In this document: positions 24,356-32,873 of the stretch, piece by piece
How positions within the stretch are numbered: the first letter of the stretch is position 1
Layout of the letters: each line of letters opens with the position of its first letter
From: Rhabditoides inermis
Taxonomy: Eukaryota; Nematoda; Chromadorea; Rhabditida; Rhabditidae
Length of the DNA: 64,000 bases
Assembly: GCA_963966185.1 (NCBI GenBank)
Contig: CAWZYM010000328.1
Coordinates: 202,501 to 266,500 of the forward strand
Direction: 5' to 3'
The notes under the pieces: model-generated
What the model was told of the DNA's origin: nothing
The model's input: only the letters and a program-made list of their open reading frames with translations
Database searches by the model: none
Made by a program: the position numbers and the translations under genes

Positions 24356-27300
24356 TTTTCCAATCCAGTACGACAAAGTAAGCATAATTTGCATATCAGG
24401 GGGAGAGAATGGAGTGCTGCGAACAAACTGGAAAGCGGGTTGGTGAAACTGATCACTTTATTTTGTTCGGGCAGGACTGGTCTGAATAAGCTCGTGATTT
24501 GTATTTCAACTGAATTTTCCAATCCAGTACGACAAAGTAAGCATAATTTGCATATCAGGGAGAGAGAATGGAGTGCTGCGAACAAACTGGAAAGCGGGTT
24601 GGTGAAACTGATCACTTTATTTTGTTCGGGCAGGACTGGTCTGAATAAGCTCGTGATTTGTATTTCAACTGAATTTTCCAATCCAGTACGACAAAGTAAG
24701 CATAATTTGCATATCAGGGAGAGAGAATGGAGTGCTGCGAACAAACTGGAAAGCGGGTTGGTGAAACTGATCACTTTATTTTGTTCGGGCAGGACTGGTC
24801 TGAATAAGCTCGTGATTTGTATTTCAACTGAATTTTCCAATCCAGTACGACAAAGTAAGCATAATTTGCATATCAGGGAGAGAGAATGAAGTGCTGCGAA
24901 CAAACTGGAAAGCGGGTTGGTGAAACTGATCACTTTATTTTGTTCGGGCAGGACTGGTCTGAATAAGCTCGTGATTTGTATTTCAACTGAATTTTCCAAT
25001 CCAGTACGACAAAGTGAGCTCAATTTGCATATCAGGGAGAGAGAAAAGAGTGCTGCGAACAAACTGGAAAACGGGTTGGTGAAACTGATCACTTTATTTT
25101 GTTCGGGCAGGAGTGGTCTGAATGAGCTCGTGATTTGTATTTCAACTGAATTTTCCAATCCAGTACGACAAAGTAAGCATAATTTGCATATCAGGGAGAG
25201 AGAATGGAGTGCTGCGAACAAACTGGAAAGCGGGTTGGTGAAACTAATCACTTTATTTTGTTCGGGCAGGACTGGTCTGAATAAGCTCGTGATTTGTATT
25301 TCAACTGAATTTTCCAATCCAGTACAACAAAGTAAGCATAATTTGCATATCAGGGAGAGAGAATGGAGTGCTGCGAACAAACTGGAAAGCGGGTTGGTGA
25401 AACTGATCACTTTATTTTGTTCGGGCAGGACTGGTCTGAATAAGCTCGTGATTTGTATTTCAACTGAATTTTCCAATCCAGTACGACAAAGTAAGCATGA
25501 TTTGCATATCAGGGAGAGAGAATGGAGTGCTGCGAACAAACTGGAAAGCGGGTTGGTGAAACTAATCACTTTATTTTGTTCGGGCAGGACTGGTCTGAAT
25601 AAGCTCGTGATTTGTATTTCAACTGAATTTTCCAATCCAGTACGACAAAGTAAGCGTAATTTGCATATCAGGGAGAGAGAATGGAGTGATGCGAACAAAC
25701 TGGAAAGCGGGTTGGTGAAACTGATCACTTTATTTTGTTCGGGCAGGACTGGTCTGAATAAGCTCGTGATTTGTATTTCAACTGAATTTTCCAATCCAGT
25801 ACGACAAAGTAAGCTCAATTTGCATATCAGGGAGAGAGAATGGAGTGCTGCGAACAAACTGGAAAGCGGGTTGGTGAAACTAATCACTTTATTTTGTTCG
25901 GGCAGGACTGGTCTGAATGAGCTCGTGATTTGTATTTCAACTGAATTTTCCAATCCAGTACGACAAAGTAAGCATAATTTGCATATCAGGGAGAGAGAAT
26001 GGAGTCTTGCGAACAAACTGGAAAGCGGGTTGGTGAAACTAATCACTTTATTTTGTTCGGGCAGGACTGGTCTGAATAAGCTCGTGATTTGTATTTCAAC
26101 TGAATTTTTCCAATCCAGTACGACAAAGTAAGCATAATTTGCATATCAGGGGGAGAGAATGGAGTGCTGCGAACAAACTGGAAAGCGGGTTGGTGAAACT
26201 GATCACTTTATTTTGTTCGGGCAGGACTGGTCTGAATAAGCTCGTGATTTGTATTTCAACTGAATTTTCCAATCCAGTACGACAAAGTAAGCATAATTTG
26301 CATATCAGGGAGAGAGAATGGAGTGCTGCGAACAAACTGGAAAGCGGGTTGGTGAAACTGATCACTTTATTTTGTTCGGGCAGGACTGGTCTGAATAAGC
26401 TCGTGATTTGTATTTCAACTGAATTTTCCAATCCAGTACGACAAAGTAAGCATAATTTGCATATCAGGGAGAGAGAATGGAGTGCTGCGAACAAACTGGA
26501 AAGCGGGTTGGTGAAACTGATCACTTTATTTTGTTCGGGCAGGACTGGTCTGAATAAGCTCGTGATTTGTATTTCAACTGAATTTTCCAATCCAGTACGA
26601 CAAAGTAAGCATAATTTGCATATCAGGGAGAGAGAATGAAGTGCTGCGAACAAACTGGAAAGCGGGTTGGTGAAACTGATCACTTTATTTTGTTCGGGCA
26701 GGACTGGTCTGAATAAGCTCGTGATTTGTATTTCAACTGAATTTTCCAATCCAGTACGACAAAGTGAGCTCAATTTGCATATCAGGGAGAGAGAAAAGAG
26801 TGCTGCGAACAAACTGGAAAACGGGTTGGTGAAACTGATCACTTTATTTTGTTCGGGCAGGAGTGGTCTGAATGAGCTCGTGATTTGTATTTCAACTGAA
26901 TTTTCCAATCCAGTACGACAAAGTAAGCATAATTTGCATATCAGGGAGAGAGAATGGAGTGCTGCGAACAAACTGGAAAGCGGGTTGGTGAAACTAATCA
27001 CTTTATTTTGTTCGGGCAGGACTGGTCTGAATAAGCTCGTGATTTGTATTTCAACTGAATTTTCCAATCCAGTACAACAAAGTAAGCATAATTTGCATAT
27101 CAGGGAGAGAGAATGGAGTGCTGCGAACAAACTGGAAAGCGGGTTGGTGAAACTGATCACTTTATTTTGTTCGGGCAGGACTGGTCTGAATAAGCTCGTG
27201 ATTTGTATTTCAACTGAATTTTCCAATCCAGTACGACAAAGTAAGCATGATTTGCATATCAGGGAGAGAGAATGGAGTGCTGCGAACAAACTGGAAAGCG

Positions 27301-27855
27301 GGTTGGTGAAACTAATCACTTTATTTTGTTCGGGCAGGACTGGTCTGAATAAGCTCGTGATTTGTATTTCAACTGAATTTTCCAATCCAGTACGACAAAG
27401 TAAGCGTAATTTGCATATCAGGGAGAGAGAATGGAGTGATGCGAACAAACTGGAAAGCGGGTTGGTGAAACTGATCACTTTATTTTGTTCGGGCAGGACT
27501 GGTCTGAATAAGCTCGTGATTTGTATTTCAACTGAATTTTCCAATCCAGTACGACAAAGTAAGCATGATTTGCATATCAGGGAGAGAGAATGGAGTGCTG
27601 CGAACAAACTGGAAAGCGGGTTGGTGAAACTGATCACTTTATTTTGTTCGGGCAGGACTGTTCTGAATAAGCTCGTGATTTGTATTTCAACTGAATTTTC
27701 CAATCCAGTACGACAAAGTAAGCATAATTTGCATATCAGGGAGAGAGAATGGAGTGCTGCGAACAAACTGGAAAGCGGGTTGGTGAAACTGATCACTTTA
27801 TTTTGTTCGGGCAGGACTGGTCTGAATAAGCTCGTGATTCGTATTTCAACTGAAT
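24356..27855. repeat. 11-monomer higher-order repeat, two copies (1750 bp period)
   Basis: Both copies share the extra T in CTGAATTTTTCC (24356, 26106), the CAGGGGGAGAG monomer, the GAGAGAAAAGAGTG monomer, the GGAGTGGTCTG variant, the AGTACAACAAAG variant and the AAGCGTAATTTG variant. The period is 11 x 159 + 1. The shared insertion proves duplication of the whole block after the insertion arose. Confidence 0.85.
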
Positions 27856-27910
27856 TTTCCAATCCAGTACGACAAAGTAAGCATGATTTGCATATCAGGG
27901 AGAGAGAATG

Positions 27911-30010
27911 AAGTGCTGCGAACAAACTGGAAAGCGGGTTGGTGAAACTAATCACTTTATTTTGTTCGGGCAGGACTGGTCTGAATAAGCTCGTGATTTG
28001 TATTTCAACTGATTTTTTCAATCCAGTACGACAAAGTAAGCATAATTTGCATATCAGGGAGAGAGAATGGAGTGATGCGAACAAACTGGAAAGCGGGTTG
28101 GTGAAACTGATCACTTTATTTTGTTCGGGCAGGACTGGTCTGAATAAGCTCGTGATTTGTATTTCAACTGAATTTTCGAATCCAGTACGACAAAGTAAGC
28201 ATGATTTGCATATCAGGGAGAGAGAATGGAGTGCTGCGAGCAAACTGGAAAGCGGGTTGGTGAAACTAATCACTTTATTTTGTTCGGGCAGGACTGTTCT
28301 GAATAAGCTCGTGATTTGTATTTCAACTGAATTTTCCAATCCAGTACGACAAAGTAAGCATAATTTGCATATCAGGGAGAGAGAATGAAGTGCTGCGAAC
28401 AAACTGGAAAGCGGGTTGGTGAAACTAATCACTTTATTTTGTTCGGGCAGGACTGGTCTGAATAAGCTCGTGATTTGTATTTCAACTGATTTTTTCAATC
28501 CAGTACGACAAAGTAAGCATAATTTGCATATCAGGGAGAGAGAATGGAGTGATGCGAACAAACTGGAAAGCGGGTTGGTGAAACTGATCACTTTATTTTG
28601 TTCGGGCAGGACTGGTCTGAATAAGCTCGTGATTTGTATTTCAACTGAATTTTCGAATCCAGTACGACAAAGTAAGCATGATTTGCATATCAGGGAGAGA
28701 GAATGGAGTGCTGCGAACAAACTGGAAAGCGGGTTGGTGAAACTGATCACTTTATTTTGTTCGGGCAGGACTGTTCTGAATAAGCTCGTGATTTGTATTT
28801 CAACTGAATTTTCCAATCCAGTACGACAAAGTAAGCATAATTTGCATATCAGGGAGAGAGAATGGAGTGCTGCGAACAAACTGGAAAGCGGCTTGGTGAA
28901 ACTGATCACTTTATTTTGTTCGGGCAGGACTGGTCTGAACAAGCTCGTGATTTGTATTTCAACTGAATTTTCCAATCCAGTACGACAAAGTAAGCATAAT
29001 TTGCATATCAGGGAGAGAGAATGGAGTGCTGCGAACAAACTGGAAAGCGGGTTGGTGAAACTGATCACTTTATTTTGTTCGGGCAGGACTGGTCTGAATA
29101 AGCTCGTGATTCGTATTTCAACTGAATTTTCCAATCCAGTACGACAAAGTAAGCATGAGTTGCATATCAGGGAGAGAGAATGAAGTGCTGCGAACAAACT
29201 GGAAAGCGGGTTGGTGAAACTAATCACTTTATTTTGTTCGGGCAGGACTGGTCTGAATAAGCTCGTGATTTGTATTTCAACTGATTTTTTCAATCCAGTA
29301 CGACAAAGTAAGCATAATTTGCATATCAGGGAGAGAGAATGGAGTGATGCGAACAAACTGGAAAGCGGGTTGGTGAAACTGATCACTTTATTTTGTTCGG
29401 GCAGGACTGGTCTGAATAAGCTCGTGATTTGTATTTCAACTGAATTTTCGAATCCAGTACGACAAAGTAAGCATGATTTGCATATCAGGGAGAGAGAATG
29501 GAGTGCTGCGAACAAACTGGAAAGCGGGTTGGTGAAACTGATCACTTTATTTTGTTCGGGCAGGACTGTTCTGAATAAGCTCGTGATTTGTATTTCAACT
29601 GAATTTTCCAATCCAGTACGACAAAGTAAGCATAATTTGCATATCAGGGAGAGAGAATGAAGTGCTGCGAACAAACTGGAAAGCGGGTTGGTGAAACTAA
29701 TCACTTTATTTTGTTCGGGCAGGACTGGTCTGAATAAGCTCGTGATTTGTATTTCAACTGATTTTTTCAATCCAGTACGACAAAGTAAGCATAATTTGCA
29801 TATCAGGGAGAGAGAATGGAGTGATGCGAACAAACTGGAAAGCGGGTTGGTGAAACTGATCACTTTATTTTGTTCGGGCAGGACTGGTCTGAATAAGCTC
29901 GTGATTTGTATTTCAACTGAATTTTCAAATCCAGTACGACAAAGTAAGCATGATTTGCATATCAGGGAGAGAGAATGGAGTGCTGCGAACAAACTGGAAA
30001 GCGGGTTGGT
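27911..30010. repeat. 3- and 5-monomer higher-order repeats before the retroelement
   Basis: Monomers with AACTGATTTTTTCAATCC recur at intervals of 477, 795 and 477 bp (near 28012, 28489, 29284 and 29761). This is the same trimer as at 20.3 kb, in one case extended by two monomers. The local identity is very high, and the block ends at the retrotransposon insertion point. Confidence 0.8.
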
Positions 30011-30059
30011 GAAACTGATCACTTTATTTTGTTCGGGCAGGACTGTTCTGAATAAGCTC

Positions 30060-30063
30060 GTGA
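30060..30063. other. Target-site duplication GTGA, left
   Basis: GTGA precedes the left LTR and is repeated at 32874-32877 after the right LTR. The uninterrupted satellite has it once, in CTCGTGATTTG. A 5-bp reading (GTGAT) is also possible, because the next base is shared with the LTR end. Confidence 0.85.
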
Positions 30064-30290
30064 TATCGTGTACGTGGGTACATGATGTAGAGACGCCGGA
30101 AGGTCCGACAATACTTACTGAGAAACCGATCTAGCCACTACCCCTGACCATCAAACCACCCGCGAGTTGCCCCAACACATCAAAGACACATGAGCGCAAC
30201 TGATTTATCTTGCATCTACGCAAGGCTATATACTACTGTGATAAGGGAAATGTAGTCTACTCTAATGTGATAAGAATGGGGGGTATGATA
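30064..30290 (-). repeat. 3' LTR (left copy)
   Basis: 227 bp, identical to 32647-32873 except A for C at 30100 (GCCGGAAGG vs GCCGGCAGG) and G for A near 30172 (CCCGCGAG vs CCCGCAAG). The ends are an imperfect inverted pair, TATCGT...ATGATA. The minus strand carries the same TATA-like and initiator motifs as the other LTR. Confidence 0.92.
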
Positions 30291-30477
30291 TCATCGGTTT
30301 TTCGGATTCAGCGCCCTCGCTGAACTTAAACAAAATGGTAACATACTGAACTCAAACCTACACACATACAAAATATGGGGACAGTTACAAAATTGAAATG
30401 CCTGTGAAATAACAAAGTAACAAACGAAGAACGAGTGTAGATGCCGACGTCTTCTGGCGACGCGGGGTAGTCGTCCT
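30291..30477 (-). other. Retroelement 3' untranslated region
   Basis: 187 bp between the gag stop codon and the 3' LTR. The purine stretch next to the LTR (GAAAAACCGATGA on the minus strand) is a poor polypurine tract. The 123-codon minus frame that crosses here (30291-30662) is a shifted reading of the Arg/Asp/Tyr-rich gag tail plus untranslated sequence. It contains no zinc knuckle or pol motif. Confidence 0.6.
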
Positions 30478-31773
30478 CTAGCGACGGTAGTTATAGTAGT
30501 CGTCCTCGTAGACGTCTTCGTAGTCGTCTTCTTCACGACGGCGTCCGTCTCCGTGGCGTTCATAGCGACCGTGATCATTGTAGCGATCACGCTTCCCGTC
30601 GTCGTGATCGTCATCGAAGTAGTCACGCTCCGGACGGTATCGTTCTTCCGTACGCCTACCATTCAGATAGGGGTTGTCACGCTCATATCTCTCTGACCAG
30701 CGACCACGGTTGTAATCAGTCCGCTGACTCTGGCCACGCTCTCTCCAGTGAGTGTGATCCATGTCTCTCGTGTATCTTTCACCATATCCGTCCTGCGAGA
30801 CAGCCATCCTCGACACCTCGTGGACTCTCTTCTCCACGTAGTCCATCTTATCAAACATCTTTGCAACATCCTCTTTTTTCTGGGTTTTCCTCGGGTTACT
30901 CTTCGTCGACAAACGAGCCACCTCGCTCACAATCTTCTCCACCACGTCATCCCTATCATCGAACAGACTCGCCACTGCCTCCTCATTATGTGCGTTCTCC
31001 ACCAGCGCATCAAATGTTCCATCCAGCTTCTCTTTTTCCCACAATCTCTTCTTCAGGGTCTTCTTCACCCCACGGAGGAAATGTTCCCGCTTAATCGAGT
31101 TAAGGATTTCAGCGGTGCTATCCGGATATGCCTCCTCTACCGTATCCATAATACGCCTCGCGAACATTTTCACCGACTCCTTATTCTCCTGTTTCAGTCC
31201 GGTCAATTCTCCCATCTTAATCGCACTTTTCGTCTTCGAGTGGAATCTGTTTTTCAGCTCATCCTGCAGCTTTTTCCAATCCTGTTTCACATCGTCTGCC
31301 AGGTCATGGTATTGCAGTTTCTGCTCTTCGCCCAGCAGCAACGGCAGAACACGGACCATCCTAGCCTCCGAAAGGCCGCACGCATTTGCCCTTTCCACCA
31401 AGTTTTTCAGAAACCGATTGAACGGCTTGTCTCCCTCATATCTGGGCCACCCTTCCAGATTGAGATTAGTATTTGCGTTGTCCCTCACCACAATAGGCGC
31501 CGGGGTATTAGGGGTAGGCGTCATCCTCTTTTTCGCTACCACGTTCCACTTTAGCGAATACTTCGAGCTCACCGGCGCTTCCGTCAGCGTCGTGTCACCT
31601 TCACTCTCCCTTTCTTTTCCGATCTCCGCCAAGATCCTCTCCTTTCCGATCTCCGCCAAGATCCTCTCCTGTTCCCTTCTGTGGGCACGGGCAGCCCGCT
31701 CACCAGCAGGCGTACTCGGCACCGAATGAAATCTGCTCTCTTCACCACTGTCACTACTCTCGTCCGTATTCAT
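30478..31773 (-). CDS. gag: Retrotransposon Gag polyprotein (capsid-like), 431 aa
   Basis: Structural protein expected to assemble the retrotransposon particle and bind its RNA in the cytoplasm. The start chosen is the ATG at 31773 (MNTDESSDSG). The open frame continues 13 codons upstream, but that extension begins with TTG, not ATG. Residues 36-53 hold a direct duplication of ERILAEIGK. The core at about residues 106-272 resembles retrotransposon Gag capsid domains: GWPRYEGDKPFNRFLKNLVE, then DWKKLQDELKNRF, then ESVKMFARRIMDTVEEAYPD, then REHFLRGVKKTLKKRLWE. From about residue 327 the protein is rich in Arg, Asp, Tyr and Glu (RYERDN and RYRPERDYFDDD type) and ends in an acidic/Tyr tail. No CCHC zinc knuckle is present, so RNA binding may rest on the Arg-rich part. 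The frame is intact. The assignment rests on domain pattern plus the LTR context; the exact family is unresolved. Confidence 0.88.
   Translation of the reverse strand: MNTDESSDSGEESRFHSVPSTPAGERAARAHRREQERILAEIGKERILAEIGKERESEGDTTLTEAPVSSKYSLKWNVVAKKRMTPTPNTPAPIVVRDNANTNLNLEGWPRYEGDKPFNRFLKNLVERANACGLSEARMVRVLPLLLGEEQKLQYHDLADDVKQDWKKLQDELKNRFHSKTKSAIKMGELTGLKQENKESVKMFARRIMDTVEEAYPDSTAEILNSIKREHFLRGVKKTLKKRLWEKEKLDGTFDALVENAHNEEAVASLFDDRDDVVEKIVSEVARLSTKSNPRKTQKKEDVAKMFDKMDYVEKRVHEVSRMAVSQDGYGERYTRDMDHTHWRERGQSQRTDYNRGRWSERYERDNPYLNGRRTEERYRPERDYFDDDHDDGKRDRYNDHGRYERHGDGRRREEDDYEDVYEDDYYNYRR
31615..31668 (-). repeat. 27-bp tandem duplication inside gag
   Basis: Two adjacent 27-bp copies encode ERILAEIGK twice. 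They are in frame and nearly identical at DNA level, so the duplication is recent. It lies N-terminal to the capsid-like core, in a predicted charged helical linker. Confidence 0.8.
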
Positions 31774-31884
31774 ACAGTAGTCACCACGCAATAGCAACAA
31801 TGATAACAGCAAGAAATTTGATAGCGTCTGCGCGAAACACCTCAGACCGGCAGAACTCGCGTTCTACCCTCTGATCTAGGCACA

Positions 31885-31918
31885 GAATGATTATCTCCCT
31901 CCTGCTCGCTCTTATATA
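31885..31918 (-). promoter_or_regulatory. Internal core promoter for gag: TATA box plus initiator
   Basis: On the minus strand TATATAAG (31918-31911) is followed by TCATTC (31890-31885), whose A at 31888 lies 30 bases from the first T of the TATA box. This is the canonical TATA-to-start spacing. It would give a leader of about 115 nt to the gag ATG at 31773. The motif and spacing are seen directly; promoter activity is inferred. It lies outside the LTR, which is unusual for an LTR element. Confidence 0.55.
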
Positions 31919-31924
31919 TCGCAC

Positions 31925-32176
31925 CCGATATTTTGTGTCACGTCTCCTCCAGCGTGGTCTTATCTCCGATCAGTACTGATTTCATGGTTCGATCCGTCTC
32001 GCAACCATCCTTTTTTATTGCGCTAGTATAACCGGCCGGTGTCTCTGATATCAGTTTGTGGCATAGGAGCGTGAGCATTGATAAGGAATGATGGCCAAAT
32101 ATTATGCCACGTAATGTAGCGATGGTAATTAGAATGACGTAATATTAGAATGAGGCGATTACTCCTCTCGTCGGCA
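31925..32176 (-). other. Retroelement internal leader, no gene seen
   Basis: About 250 bp between the internal TATA box and the leader minisatellite. No open frame of note, no RNA gene and no repeat is recognised. Confidence 0.5.
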
Positions 32177-32390
32177 CCACTCCGTCGGTTCACCAATTAC
32201 TCCGGTAAGGCAAAATAGGTATACTCGACTAGTGCTCGGATCCACTCCGTCGGTTCACCAATTACTCCGGTAAGGCAAAATGGGTATACTCGAGACTCGA
32301 CTAGTGCTCGGATCCACTCCGTCGGTTCACCAATTACTCCGGTAAGGCAAAATGGGTATACTCGACTAGTGCTCGGATCCACTCCGTCGG
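32177..32390. repeat. Leader minisatellite, 65-72 bp unit, ~3.2 copies
   Basis: Units starting with CCACTCCGTCGG lie at 32177, 32242, 32314 and 32379 (spacings 65, 72 and 65). Each full unit continues with TTCACCAATTACTCCGGTAA and a GGTATACTCG block, then GACTAGTGCTCGGAT. The second unit has a 7-bp insertion CGAGACT. The minus-strand 80-codon frame here is only a translation of the repeat. Confidence 0.88.
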
Positions 32391-32632
32391 AATTCACTCC
32401 ATTCCGTCTTCCATCCTCACTCTTTCTCTCTTTTTTCATTTTTTTTTGATTATTTATATTTTTTGATTTTTTTTAAGCATCACATTGCTCACTCCTATGC
32501 CGCCACGACAACATATAATTCATCACGCATAATAATCAAAAAAATATTAGGAAAAACATCACGGTGTGTCGTACGGCACACTACCAGCATCCAATGGGTT
32601 CTACACAGTCTAGGGATAGGGCTAGAAAGGAT
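32391..32632 (-). other. Retroelement 5' leader, T-rich stretch and spacer
   Basis: Begins with a pyrimidine/T-rich run (about 32400-32475, A/G-rich on the element's sense strand), followed by ~150 bp without recognisable features. A near-palindromic GTGTGTCGTACGGCACAC sits around 32564-32582. The short plus-strand open frame ending in the LTR is a shadow. Confidence 0.5.
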
Positions 32633-32646
32633 CCCCGGGACATCCA
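32629..32646 (-). other. Primer-binding-type site
   Basis: Directly inside the 5' LTR the minus strand reads TGGATGTCCCGGGGATCC. LTR elements prime minus-strand synthesis from a tRNA whose 3' CCA pairs with such a TGG immediately after the LTR. The position and TGG fit exactly. I cannot assign the tRNA. Confidence 0.6.
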
Positions 32647-32873
32647 TATCGTGTACGTGGGTACATGATGTAGAGACGCCGGCAGGTCCGACAATACTTA
32701 CTGAGAAACCGATCTAGCCACTACCCCTGACCATCAAACCACCCGCAAGTTGCCCCAACACATCAAAGACACATGAGCGCAACTGATTTATCTTGCATCT
32801 ACGCAAGGCTATATACTACTGTGATAAGGGAAATGTAGTCTACTCTAATGTGATAAGAATGGGGGGTATGATA
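32647..32873 (-). repeat. 5' LTR (right copy)
   Basis: 227 bp, 225 identical to the left LTR. Read on the minus strand it carries TATATAG at 32816-32810 and TCAGTT with its A at 32784, a spacing of 32 that fits a TATA/initiator promoter. A GTAAGTA splice-donor-like motif lies downstream at 32701-32695. No AATAAA was seen in the transcribed half. Confidence 0.92.
32784..32816 (-). promoter_or_regulatory. LTR core promoter: TATATAG plus TCAGTT initiator
   Basis: TATATAG (32816-32810) and TCAGTT (32786-32781, A at 32784) on the minus strand. TCAGT is the classic arthropod-type initiator. The same pair occurs in the left LTR (start base 30201). If used, it defines the U3/R boundary about 90 bp into the LTR. 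Confidence 0.5.

Larger units (their letters stand above)
3678..30063. repeat. 159-bp satellite array, block 1 (~166 monomers)
   Basis: Head-to-tail array of a 159-bp monomer, all in one orientation. Landmarks in order are: CTGAATTTTCCAATCCAG; ATAATTTGCATATCAGGG; GAGAGAATGGAGTGCTGCG; AACAAACTGGAAAGCGGG; TTGGTGAAACT; AATCACTTTATTTTG; TCGGGCAGGACTGGTCTGAA; and AAGCTCGTGATTTGTATTTC. Most monomers differ by only a few substitutions. Frequent alternatives are CTAATC/CTGATC, ATAATTTG/ATGATTTG and AATAAGCTC/AATGAGCTC. Single-base length changes occur near 4225 (+1), 7326 (-1), 17290 (+1), 24356 (+1) and 26106 (+1). Both strands are open for thousands of bases, but the consensus has no ATG in either open frame. 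The monomer length is in the nucleosomal range typical of centromeric satellites (general knowledge). The family itself is not one I recognise. Confidence 0.97.
30064..32873 (-). mobile_element. Gag-only LTR retrotransposon inserted in the satellite
   Basis: A 2810-bp element, coding strand minus. It has 227-bp direct terminal repeats, a 4-bp target duplication, a TGG-initiated primer-binding-type site directly inside the 5' LTR, and a single gag gene. The internal region is only 2356 bp and has no protease, reverse transcriptase, RNase H or integrase frame. It must therefore be non-autonomous and rely on a related full element, like the TR-GAG class described in plants. LTR ends are TATC...GATA rather than TG...CA. 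The LTRs differ at two sites only, which points to a young insertion. Superfamily (Gypsy or BEL) cannot be decided without pol. Confidence 0.88.

Noticed and set aside
3678..30063. CRISPR array
   Set aside because: The repeats are contiguous 159-bp tandem monomers with no unique spacers.
30291..30662. Minus frame overlapping the gag end as a frameshifted pol start
   Set aside because: Shows only Thr/Val-rich shifted reading of the gag tail. No protease or zinc-knuckle motif, and too short.
30748..31729. Plus-strand frames of 77-268 codons over gag
   Set aside because: Antisense shadows of the gag gene. No recognisable domain or start context.
31774..31812. Hydrophobic 13-residue N-terminal extension of Gag as a signal peptide
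   Set aside because: The extension starts with TTG, not ATG. The first ATG in frame is at 31773.
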